Assembly (NCBI GenBank): GCA_949751835.1
Contig: CATKHK010000036.1
Coordinates: forward strand, 124,001-188,000
Direction of reading: 5' to 3'
Source of the DNA: Blepharisma japonicum
Taxonomy: Eukaryota > Ciliophora > Heterotrichea > Heterotrichida > Blepharismidae
DNA length: 64,000 bases
A program made the translations under genes and the position numbers. Below, piece after piece: positions 43,231 through 52,364 of this stretch; positions within the stretch are counted from its first letter, which is position 1, and the number at the start of each line of letters is the position of its first letter. The notes beneath the pieces are model-generated. The model saw only the letters and a program-made list of their open reading frames with translations. It made no database searches and was not told the origin of the DNA.

Positions 43231-44655
43231 TTATTTAGCACTTTGTTTGTGGTCTTCTTTAATAGTAGGACCTTCATCTTGAAATATCCCATAGTTTACG
43301 ATTATTTTGCTGTTTTCTGGGGCTGGGAATTCTTCCATGCTTGGAAGAATTTTTTGTTTAAAGATTTCTTTGGCTTCAGCCTCAATTTTTTCATCTCTTA
43401 CAGTTAGCGCTTTAAATTTTTCTTTTTGGGCTTTTAAATCTTCAATGGCAGGCTCTATATCCTCTTGCTTAGTAGGGACTTTGATGCTTGCATAGGAGAA
43501 AAAATTTAAAAGTTCAATAGGGAGGGAATGGAGTTTGTCTTCTTTGTTTTTGTCACGTTTCTTTTTTTGCTTCTTTTTTTGTTTAAATCATTCTTGATTT
43601 TCTAGTTCTCTTCTTTCATCTTTATTGGATAAATAGGTAGTGTCTTGAGGGATTTCTTTGGTTTCTTCTAATTGACTTTGAGGCTTTGGGAGGATATTTG
43701 TTAAGTAGTTAATAAAGGTTTCACACAGATTGATTTCTTTTTGATAGGGATGAGGCTTATTAAGCTGTTTTAGCTGCTCTAAGGCTTCTTTTTCTTTTTT
43801 CCGCTTTTCGTCTTCGATAAGTCTGCTTTTTAGCTTTCCGGCCCATTCAATGTATTTTATGAGTTTTTGCTGTTTTACGTAATCATTTTTTGTTTTTTTG
43901 AAGTTTTCAAATAATCGTTTTTTATCAGTCTCAATCATATTTATTTGATCAGAAATCAATTTCTTTTCTTCTATTAGGTTAGGGATTGTTTCCCTTGATT
44001 TTTCTTGGTTTGATTTCAAATTTTGATTAATATCTTCAATTTCTTTACTGATTGCTCTGACTTCATTATATATAACGTTAATTCTATCTTTTAGCTCTTG
44101 CTGCTTCTTTTTATTATGATCAAGCTTTAAAGACCCTGCCTTAAACTGTGCTAAAAGTGGTTTCGCTTGTTGGAGCTGCGTGAGTTCTGCCACAATCTGC
44201 TTTTCTTCCTGCAAAGTGACAGTAGTTGTTTCTAATTTGTATTGCAAAGTCTCAATTCTTTTATTGATATCTTCCTCTTCATAGTATTTTATTTTCGGCT
44301 TCAGCCTTTTCTGCTCTTCACACAATCTTCTAAAATCGCTTTTAAAATTTTCTAGCTTTTTTTGATTATTAGTTTTTTCAAGATTCAATTCTTTGCACAC
44401 ATGGATTTTCTCTGTAATATATTGCTTCGTCGAAATACTCTTATTTTCAATCCCGCCCCCATTCTTAAGTTCATTAATTTGTTGAGAAACATTATTTTTT
44501 TGTAATTTCAGCTTGGAAATTTTTTCTTCCATCACTTTCATTTCGTTTTCATATTTCTCTTCATCAGGGGCTGAGATCCTCTCATTTTTTTCAGGAAGTG
44601 GAGGAATTTCTGTATCAACTGTGATTCATTCCTTTGTGTTTTTTGTCTCTTCCAT
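43231..44655 (-). CDS. BFR1: Bfr1-like coiled-coil protein
   Basis: A 474-residue protein with UGA at two Trp positions (KEWITVD, NQEWFKQ). Residues about 40-300 are coiled coil rich in Lys/Glu/Gln. The central signature HPYQKEINLCETFINYLTNI corresponds to the Bfr1 / proton-pump-interactor block with PyxxEIxxCExLIxYL. A basic KQKKKQKKKRDK stretch follows, then a helical C-terminus. Yeast Bfr1 (470 residues) associates with ribosomes and mRNA at the ER. The length fits. Its start is 56 bp from the divergent MBF1 gene, itself linked to translation and transcription. Confidence 0.72.
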
Positions 44656-44711
44656 TACTAAAAATGATGTGTATTTATTTTGATCAATATTAACTAATAA
44701 TAAATAAGAAA

Positions 44712-45152
44712 ATGAATCCACATCAAGACTGGAATAGAGTTGTGTTTACTGGTCCTGTTGGGAAAGCCAAAAAAGGAGAACAAGCAGTGCAGGATGCCCA
44801 GAGAAGAGGAGCGAATATTGAAACAATAAGAAAGGCACAAGGCGGACATAATACCCATGGTCCTCAAGTAAATATCAGGAAACTGGCTGAGGAGACTGAT
44901 GTAGTTGAAGTACCACAATTGTCTCATGAGTTCAGGATTGAAATGCAAAAGGCAAGAAGTGCTGCAGGACTAAGTCAGGCTGATTTAGCAAAGAGGATCA
45001 ATGAGAAACAAAGCGTGGTCAACGAATATGAAAGCGGGAGAGCTGTTCCTGACAACCAAGTTATAGTAAAGATCGAAAGAGCGCTGAACTGCAGACTTCC
45101 AAGGCCTCCAAAGCCACAGAAGAGGAAAGCATCAGAAGAAGAAAAATTCTAG
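44712..45152 (+). CDS. MBF1: Multiprotein bridging factor 1
   Basis: A 146-residue protein. The N-terminal MBF1 domain (residues about 5-70: QDWNRVVFTGPVGKAKK ... KAQGGHNTHGPQVNIRKLAEETD) is followed by a Cro/C1-type helix-turn-helix (about 76-130: RSAAGLSQADLAKRINEK, VVNEYESGRAVPDNQV). MBF1 is a conserved coactivator and also acts on collided ribosomes. Length is normal. It ends at TAG. It shares a 56-bp divergent promoter with the Bfr1-like gene. Confidence 0.98.
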   Translation: MNPHQDWNRVVFTGPVGKAKKGEQAVQDAQRRGANIETIRKAQGGHNTHGPQVNIRKLAEETDVVEVPQLSHEFRIEMQKARSAAGLSQADLAKRINEKQSVVNEYESGRAVPDNQVIVKIERALNCRLPRPPKPQKRKASEEEKF

Positions 45153-45369
45153 AAAACTTTTAATTTCGAGTCAATAAGTAATTATTGGTAGTCAAGCAAA
45201 ATGAATGAATTATTTTTAAATCAAATTGTAAAAATATCAGATCACATTAGATGCCTTTTGTTTTCTTAATGAATTTGCTAATTTTTATTGTTATTTTCAC
45301 AATTTTATATATGCAAAATTGAATGCATTCTGGTAGAATCTTAACCGATTTATTTTTAGTTTTCTTAGC

Positions 45370-45807
45370 TTACTTAAGATCAACGGCAGTAGAACCTTTA
45401 CTTGCTCCAATACCTGGTCTTCCATGTTTAACAGGCTTATAAGTAAGCGAAAATTCTGCTAGATAGTGGCCAATCATGTCAGGCTTGATTTCAACTGGGA
45501 CAAAAGATTTTCCATTGTAAATTCCAACAACAGACCCTACTAATTCAGGAAGAATTATAGCATCTCTCAGATGAGTCTTTACAGGTTTTGGTTTTTCTCC
45601 TACTTGAGTATCCTTTTTGGCAGCCACACATTTCTTGTAAAAGCGGATGTATTTGTGAGGAACTTCTCTATTTAAAAGTCTTCTTCTTTGACGGCAGCCA
45701 AGGAGCTGTAGGAAGTCTTCTTTTTCCATTTTCACGAGATCGTCAAGGTCAACTCCTCTGTAAGTGTACTTACGGAATGCCCTTTTCTTTGGCTGCGTCT
45801 CTGCCAT
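45370..45807 (-). CDS. RPS15: Ribosomal protein uS19 (RPS15)
   Basis: A 145-residue cytosolic small-subunit protein. Family blocks: [64 protein letters not shown] and the C-terminal [13 protein letters not shown]. The length matches eukaryotic RPS15. CCATAAATG at the start. No UGA codon and no intron, as expected for a highly expressed gene. It stops at TAA. Confidence 0.99.
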   Translation of the reverse strand: MAETQPKKRAFRKYTYRGVDLDDLVKMEKEDFLQLLGCRQRRRLLNREVPHKYIRFYKKCVAAKKDTQVGEKPKPVKTHLRDAIILPELVGSVVGIYNGKSFVPVEIKPDMIGHYLAEFSLTYKPVKHGRPGIGASKGSTAVDLK

Positions 45808-46234
45808 TTATGGAATTATGAATAGCTTGAGATTTTTAGAAATTAAGAAACTGATTGCAAGAAAAAATAATATATTTAAACGCTGATCAAAGAATAATGG
45901 CTTCTTTTAGGAAATTGTGGAGATGCAAATTATGATTTAATTGGCATATTTAAGATCTTTAAACTATTCTAGCACATCAATTTGTGATTTAAACAATAAC
46001 GAAAATGTGAGCAATTAATTTATTATTGTTAATAAAAAATTTATTAAAATATAAAATATAAAATTTATTTTTCAATCGGAATTAGTTTTTAATTTCAGCA
46101 TGCAAAAATTACTAAGCAGTTTATTTTATTTTTTAAGCTGGCCAGCCTCGATAATAAATAAAAATTATTTTAATTAAAAGCAAGGGGGATAATCTTTATC
46201 CCTATTTTTTCATATCTTCCATATAATAATTTAT
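45808..46234. other. Intergenic
   Basis: About 430 bp, AT-rich, upstream of RPS15 and downstream of the helix-turn-helix gene. Nothing recognisable. Confidence 0.45.
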
Positions 46235-46855
46235 TTATGGCTGTTTTATACTTTCCTCAAACATCAAATCAAATGGGTCAATTTCTTGGATTTCTTCCAA
46301 GTTTAATGGATCAGGAACTTTTTTAATTATTTCTTCAACTTTTGGCTTTTTATCGACATCAGAATCACTACTGATGACAGTCACATTTACAGGAATTTTT
46401 TCTTCTTTCTTTGCTATTTTCTTTTCTCTTTTCTTAGCCTCATAAAACTCTACCCACTTTACTATTTTTTCTTCTCCTATTTGTAACGCTAATGATATCT
46501 CTGTAGTAGATTTCCCTTTTATGTGCATTTTTAATGCTCTCTTTTTAGTTTCTTTCCCTTCGCCATTAGTAATTTTGCTTCTTTTTGCTGGCAGCTCAAC
46601 TGCTACTTCTTCATCTCCAAATTCCTGCATCAATATTTCAAGAGTTCGACGTGGAAATTCAAAAAGTGTGCAAGTCCTTTCTACCCCAATTTTTTTAGCA
46701 GTTTTAATTAAAAGGTTTCTTAATTTAACGAAAAAAGGGTCCCTGTCAAAATCTAAATCTCGAATCCAAGCCTTTATGGTTGCCTTTTCAAGCCCATGCA
46801 GGTTAGCAGTAAATTGTATCCCATTTAGCAGAGCATAGAGGGCTATCTCTTTCAT
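46235..46855 (-). CDS. Triple helix-turn-helix DNA-binding-like protein
   Basis: A 206-residue protein with three similar ~30-residue helix-turn-helix units: residues about 5-35 (ALYALLNGI ... ATIKAWIRDL), 48-79 (LIKTAKKIGV ... RRTLEILMQEFG) and 105-136 (RALKMHIKGK ... EEKIVKWVEF). The pattern resembles homeodomain-like modules found in transposases and Psq/CENP-B proteins. The C-terminal half has a basic stretch, a VTVISSDSD segment that fits a SUMO-interacting motif, and an acidic tail (EEIQEIDPFDLMFEES). No catalytic domain. Probably a nuclear DNA-binding or adaptor protein; no orthologue recognised. It stops at TAA. Confidence 0.72.
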   Translation of the reverse strand: MKEIALYALLNGIQFTANLHGLEKATIKAWIRDLDFDRDPFFVKLRNLLIKTAKKIGVERTCTLFEFPRRTLEILMQEFGDEEVAVELPAKRSKITNGEGKETKKRALKMHIKGKSTTEISLALQIGEEKIVKWVEFYEAKKREKKIAKKEEKIPVNVTVISSDSDVDKKPKVEEIIKKVPDPLNLEEIQEIDPFDLMFEESIKQP

Positions 46856-46899
46856 GTAATAATTATTGCCATATTTAATATTCTAAAATTTTTGGATTG

Positions 46900-47640
46900 T
46901 AAACGATTTTTTAACAATAATATTAGTTGTCAATGATTATCAGTATCAACTCTGTTTTAATTGCTTAATAGACACGAGACCTTTTAGTAGGAGAGCAGAC
47001 TAAAAAAGAGTGCTTTCAGAATTCTTTACTAATTTCAATGAAGGTCTTCTAAGATGCTAAACTCCTTATGGCTATAAAATCTAAGATTTTCGCACGCTAA
47101 AAATCAAATTTTGAGTAGTTTTATATTCTCTAATTTGATAGGTGAAATTAGTATTATTTTCATCAAACCAAACAACCTTATTCGATTACATAATTCTCAT
47201 GAAAGTTTTATTCAAGATCTATTTAAAAGTCTTCTGAAGGGAGGTAATACAACTTAAGCAATTTCACATATAATCAAAAATTAAGTATGCTCTCACTCTT
47301 TATAGCTAAATCTGTGTCTCTAATGGACTTCCATCTACCCTCATAATGAATAATTCTGATTCACTATATTTATATCCAAGCCCATCGTTTTATTAGCTCA
47401 CAGCAAGCTAATACACTAGTTATTTAGATGCTAACTAGAGTAATTAAAGTGCAATTGCATATGAATTTTATATAAAATCATCTTAATGAAATGCAGCTTA
47501 TTAAGCTTACACTTGAAAATTTTCTTATTGTATTCAATTATTAAAATCAGTGAAAAAATTTTCATCAAGAGCAGACATATGCTTGTCGTAATCATCATTT
47601 TATTTATTATAATCGTCCATGCCATTTTCTAAATAAACCA
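46900..47640 (-). pseudogene. Possible eroded gene fragments
   Basis: Within the 990-bp spacer the minus strand shows short protein-like pieces in shifting frames: IHYEGRWKSIRDTDLAI (about 47330-47280), NKVVWFDENNTNFTYQIREY (about 47170-47110), NLRFYSHKEFSILEDLHW (about 47090-47030). They are separated by stops not removable as 15-nt introns. This looks like an old host gene remnant, but I cannot name a parent gene. Confidence 0.25.
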
Positions 47641-47841
47641 TAGAGGTTAATCATAATTCATCTTTATTTATTCAATCATTTTAGAGTGACCTGAATTAAT
47701 TATCAATTTTTTGTAATAATTTTGAATAGGAATTTTTATATTACATCTCTTGAAAATTTTTCTGAATCAATATTTGATTTTTACATATTCTGATAATTCA
47801 ATTTTATATCAAATTACTAAGTATTAATTTTATTTTCTTCA

Positions 47842-48573
47842 TTAAAGTGGAACACCTTTCAATTGGCTTGCATAATTCTCGTAGAAATTTTCTACAACGT
47901 CCCAATCTATAATCTTCCAAAAGGCGTCAATATAGGTTGCACGATCCCACATGTACTTCAAATAGTAAGCATGCTCCCAAATGTCGTTAGCTAAGACTGG
48001 ATAGCACAGGCTTCCGTCTACCTGCATCATTGGATTAATCTGATTAGCTGTATTTCTTATTTCAAGCCCATTGTTTTCATTCACACACAGCCAAGTCCAT
48101 CCACTTCCAAATAAGCCGGTGCTGGAATCATCAAAGGCATTTTGGAAATCTGAAAAACTGCCCCAAGTATTTACGATGGCTTCATATAGTTTTCCGCTAG
48201 GCTGGCCTTGTGCACAAGATGGGTTAGTCAACACCCACCAATAAAAGTTGTGATTGTAAGCTCCTCCAGCATATTTCTGTAGGCTCTCATCATTTGTTGC
48301 GCCCTGGACTAACTGTAAAAGTGTGTCGTCTTGAAGGTCGGGTTCTTCAGCAAGATAAGAATTTAGCTTGTCGTAATAGGTTTGGTGGTGATGGTCGTGA
48401 TGAGCATAAAGGATTTGTGACGTTAGGATGGGTTCTAAGAAATCCTGAGGATAAGGAAGGTTAGCGAGGGTGAATTCATAAGTGTCTGTTGAAGGAGTGA
48501 ATTCGATTTTGTCCTCGCAATCGGTACTGGCTAACGTTAGACACAAGAAAAGAGCAACAAGCAGTGCTTTCAT
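47842..48573 (-). CDS. Secreted Fe/Mn superoxide dismutase
   Basis: A 243-residue protein. Residues 1-16 are a signal peptide (MKALLVALFLCLTLAS). The SOD domain begins near residue 35 (LANLPYPQDFLEPILTS). Metal ligands: His in LYAHHDHHHQTYYDKLN, His in AYNHNFYWW, and Asp plus His in DIWEHAYYLKY. AYNHNFYWWVL and the Gly-Ser-Gly-Trp-Trp-like FGSGWTWLC are family blocks. Fe/Mn SODs turn superoxide into peroxide and oxygen; a secreted or endomembrane form is less usual than the mitochondrial form. It stops at TAA. Confidence 0.95.
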   Translation of the reverse strand: MKALLVALFLCLTLASTDCEDKIEFTPSTDTYEFTLANLPYPQDFLEPILTSQILYAHHDHHHQTYYDKLNSYLAEEPDLQDDTLLQLVQGATNDESLQKYAGGAYNHNFYWWVLTNPSCAQGQPSGKLYEAIVNTWGSFSDFQNAFDDSSTGLFGSGWTWLCVNENNGLEIRNTANQINPMMQVDGSLCYPVLANDIWEHAYYLKYMWDRATYIDAFWKIIDWDVVENFYENYASQLKGVPL

Positions 48574-48802
48574 ATTATAATTGTTTAGTGGAAAACGAAT
48601 ACTTTTGAATAATAAAATGTAAATTGTTAACTTATGAACCTTATTTATTTTATAGTAAATATCTGAAGTTTTTGAGGCAAGGGCATAAAAAAAGTGCTAA
48701 CTTTTTTTTTAAAAGAGCAATCGATTAGTCTCTCATTGCTTTAGTAACTGTAGACTGATCCAAAATATGTAATTATTAAGGGGCTTACATTTTACTAAAA
48801 TT

Positions 48803-49252
48803 ATGAGCAATAGAAGCTACAATCTTTATCCTCAAAGTCTTTTATCTCGTATGGAAGCAGTTTCTCCTCAAGAATTTGCAAATTATTCGCATGAAGCTAA
48901 ATACATCACTTTTAAAAATACCTTTCCAGAATATATCAATAAAAAACCGAATCAAATTGAAGAGCTGATGAAAATTCGAAGTATCACTGTTTTTGCAAAG
49001 CGATTCTTTGAGATGAATAAAATGAAATTCAAACAAACAATTACTCATGAGAGAGATAGAATAATTTCTAAAGTCTTTATTGATGGAAATTTAGCGGGAG
49101 AGCAATCTCATCCTACTTCATTGAACAAGTGCCGCGTGACATCTGCAATACTTGCGTTTGACAAGTATGATGTTGAAATACTAAGAGATTGAATGAAAAT
49201 GCACAAAAGCGACCTTGAAGATTACTTAGCTTATAGTAAATTCGATGATTAG
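48803..49252 (+). CDS. Hypothetical 149-residue basic protein
   Basis: Read through UGA at 49190 as Trp, ending at TAG. It is mostly helical and basic (ITVFAKRFFEMNKMKFKQTI) with a beta-like middle (DRIISKVFIDGNLAGEQ) and a C-terminal helical tail (WMKMHKSDLEDYLAYSKF). No signal peptide, membrane segment or domain recognised. The frame is conserved-looking and isolated, so I consider it a real gene of unknown function. Confidence 0.6.
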
Positions 49253-49724
49253 ATTTATTCAGCGCGTTTGATTAATTGATCATTAATAAGTTTTTAGATT
49301 CATTTTTTTAACTTCTAAATGCTAATAGAAGAGTAATTTGAAAAATAGAAAAATATGATCCTAATTATAGAAATTCATAATATAAGAAATTCTAAATTCT
49401 TTATTAAAAAAATTGTATTTTTTTAAAGATTATCATAAAACTGTTTGAATTTTTAAAAGAAATGCTCTTAAATATATAAGTTCCTTCAAGTTTCTTTAAA
49501 TTTTATTGTTTTATTTTTATAATTAATTTTTCATCTAAGAGTATGAATTAGTTTTATTAAATTCTTTTATTACTAAATTCCTGATTTCTAAAAATTTTAA
49601 CAAATAATTGTTAATGATTTTGCAAAATTTCCAAAAAAATGATGATTATCGGTTTTAATAGCTCCATTTTCTACCGAAATCTTAAATCCAAATAAGTTAA
49701 CATGGAGTGATAATAAATATTAAG
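49253..49724. other. Intergenic, very AT-rich
   Basis: About 470 bp, no supportable feature. Confidence 0.45.
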
Positions 49725-49934
49725 ATGGGATGCACTTCAAGTAGTAACCGGAAATCTACCATAAAGCAAATGCCCAAGTTTATATCTATATCCAGACGAA
49801 AGCAAATACCCAGCAAAGAAACATTTGAGGATTACATACTTTACATCAAAAAGCTTGATTCGATCCTCAATGCAAGCAATAGATCAAGAGAGATGAAAAC
49901 TGAAATGAGCCTACAAAGCGTACAGGTTAACTAG
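49725..49934 (+). CDS. Small MGC-type lipidated protein, 69 residues
   Basis: The start is set at the ATG at 49725 because it yields MGCTSSSNRKS, an N-myristoylation (Gly2) and palmitoylation (Cys3) signal followed by a basic stretch (SISRRKQ). The rest is an amphipathic helix (ETFEDYILYIKKLDSIL). It ends at TAG. Similar tiny dual-acylated proteins are common in ciliate flagellar or cortical membranes. No family match. Confidence 0.65.
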   Translation: MGCTSSSNRKSTIKQMPKFISISRRKQIPSKETFEDYILYIKKLDSILNASNRSREMKTEMSLQSVQVN

Positions 49935-50557
49935 AAAGTCAATTTTAAATGTATTTTAATGCTATTTTTATCTAAATTCCTTTTAAATTAAATAGACCCA
50001 TAATTTTGTGAGTTGAAAGAAATCCCGCATATAATATTAAAATAAATTTTACTAAGAAACTATTGCATGTTTTTTTTTATATAAAAAAGATTAGAGCTCA
50101 GTATTTCTGAATTTTTTTTTGAGGACCTTCGGTTGAGTTTTTTATTATCTAAAATGGAAATTATATACTGGACAAAAATTGCTTAAAAGAAAATGAATTA
50201 AGAAAAATATAAAATAAAATATTTAATAATTTTTATTGAGCAAAAGATATTTGACCCTATAAATCGTTTTATTGTTTTATACTCATGGAACTACTTGATC
50301 GCTGAAATTTAACATTCCTCATCTTAAATAAATAATTTTTAATAAAAAATTTTTATGGTTTTTATTGAAATAAATATTTGTCCAAGAGAAAATGAAATAA
50401 TTTTTATTATGCTATGTATCTTTTAAAAAATAAATCAAATTAAAATGAATTGAAAAGAATAATCTTAAATCTTTTATGCATTTTTCCTCTTTCTTTATTA
50501 AATATTATGCTCTTAATTTGATGCTAAAAATAAATAGTTTGATATAAAAATAACTTA
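49935..50557. other. Intergenic, very AT-rich
   Basis: About 620 bp between convergent genes; A/T runs only, no supportable gene or RNA. Confidence 0.45.
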
Positions 50558-51676
50558 TTAAACTAATAAATCTTCCTCATCAGAAAGGTCTTGAACTTCT
50601 GCAGGATTGTACCTATACTTTTTGAGAATATCTATCAAATCACTGTCCATTGGTGTTTCAAGCTCTTCTCCTTCATATGAATAAGCAGCTTTCACTGATG
50701 GATCATAATATCCTTCTCCAATGTCATATGTCCCCGGAGGTATTTCATTTGGACCTTGAGGGTCATTTACAATTAAAGTCGCTCCAGCTGGCCTTAGTCC
50801 TTCTTTAATTTCCGTATAAAATCTCCTATCAGGTATTTTACAATAATTCCAGTCCTGTGCATTATATTTAAGCCCATCATAATATTCATATTCCCCATCA
50901 ACAGCTCTGCCTCTATCCCATGATGCTTTATATCTTCCTCCATTCGGGAAAATTAAAGTCCCTTTTCCATGAAACTCACCTTTATGGAATTCTCCTTCAT
51001 ATACAACTCCTTTAGGAAACCTAAACCTCCCAAACCCTTCAAACCAGCCATCTTTTATAGGACCATCATATGAGCTTCCTGATCACTCTAATTTGAAATC
51101 AGGTTCATGCTCCTCTTCTTGTTTGGATTCTTGAACTTTTCCCATTTTTTTATTTGGTGATGGCTTAGAGGGAGGTTTTTCTATGTTTTCAGGCGATTTT
51201 GGAAGTGATGGCAACTGCTCAGAAGATGATGTCTGTTGGACTCTATATGCTTGCAATTGTTCTGTAATTGATCCGGATTCGAAACTTTTTTGGCTGTGGC
51301 CTCCAACTGGAGTGCTTCGTTCTGAGCCGTCTCTTCCAAAATCGCTTCCAGGTCTTAATTCCTTGATCTCTTCTATAGCTTCTAAACATAGCTTAATATT
51401 ATCTGTTTTTTCTTTAATTGTCAGGTATTCAGCACTATTATCTTTATAGCCAATGGCATAAATCAGTGCTAAAACTCCTTCACATGGGAGAAGCTTTTTT
51501 TGAATTGTTTCATTTGTTTTCTTTATTGATCGAAATTTGGGATCTGTTGGATTACTTTGAATATTTGAGAGGAGGCGCACTAAAACACGCAATGCTTCAA
51601 TGGAAACGTCATCAGAGTTTTTACGGAAAATATCTGAAATTAAGGAAAGGAGTTCTGCTTTAGTTATTGTTGCCAT
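50558..51676 (-). CDS. MORN5: PUB domain-MORN5 fusion protein
   Basis: A 372-residue protein with UGA = Trp just before the MORN part. Residues about 20-105 fit a PUB domain (ALRVLVRLLSNIQSNPTDPK, FRSIKKTNETIQKKL, GVLALIYAIGYKDNSAEYL), the module that binds the C-terminal tail of p97/Cdc48. A Ser/Pro-rich linker follows. Residues about 200-335 match the ciliary protein MORN5 along its whole length: GPIKDGWFEGFGRF, EFHGKGTLIFPNGGRY, YYDGLKYNAQDWNYC, DRRFYTEIKEGLRPAG and PPGTYDIGEGYYDP. A short acidic tail ends at TAA. MORN5 alone is about 160 residues in animals. Confidence 0.88.
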
Positions 51677-52364
51677 TATAAGTTTAATAACTGCTTTAGA
51701 AATATATAATTTTAATTTAGCTGCATTGAGAAGTTATTATATCTTATATTTTGCTGGAAATATGTTTATACAGTCTGTTTGAATAGCAACTAGTATTTGA
51801 GTTAATGCAAAAATATGATTTTAATAAACAAATTTGGAAAAGTGTTATCTAAATTCATTTTTATGACTAATGTATAATTTCTCAGTGAATCTATTTAGCA
51901 TGAATATATACTATAAAATTATATAATCAGAAAATACATTTAGCAATTTAAATTGAGAAAGATAAAAATATCCCAAGGTCTTATATATACCAAATATTGA
52001 CAGTAAGCTTAAAATAAACTGATTTAGCCTTATCCTATGGTGCAAGAATTTGGATACTTTTAATTATTTCTCTCTAATTTTCTAGACATCTACACTAGAA
52101 TTTTCTAACAAATGCCTGAGATTAAAAAAGGACTTGATGAAATTGCTCAACTGTTTATATTTCCATCAAAATCATGAAGCCCTTATCTTATGCTAAAATA
52201 TGTTATAAATATCATATCATTTCCTAATAGCTATCCTTTCCCACCATATAGCTCTAGCGCTCTTTATTTTATTCAAAAATTAATATTTACTCAAACTTAT
52301 TTTCTTCTTTATCCTATCCCAAAATCAAATCGCAATACTTTAATTTGAAAAGAAACGGATAAAT
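51677..52364. other. Intergenic between divergent genes
   Basis: About 690 bp. Near 51800-51870 there is a diverged copy of a short repeat also found near 26650-26700. A 111-codon plus-strand frame starting at 52112 overlaps the next gene and is rejected. Confidence 0.4.
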
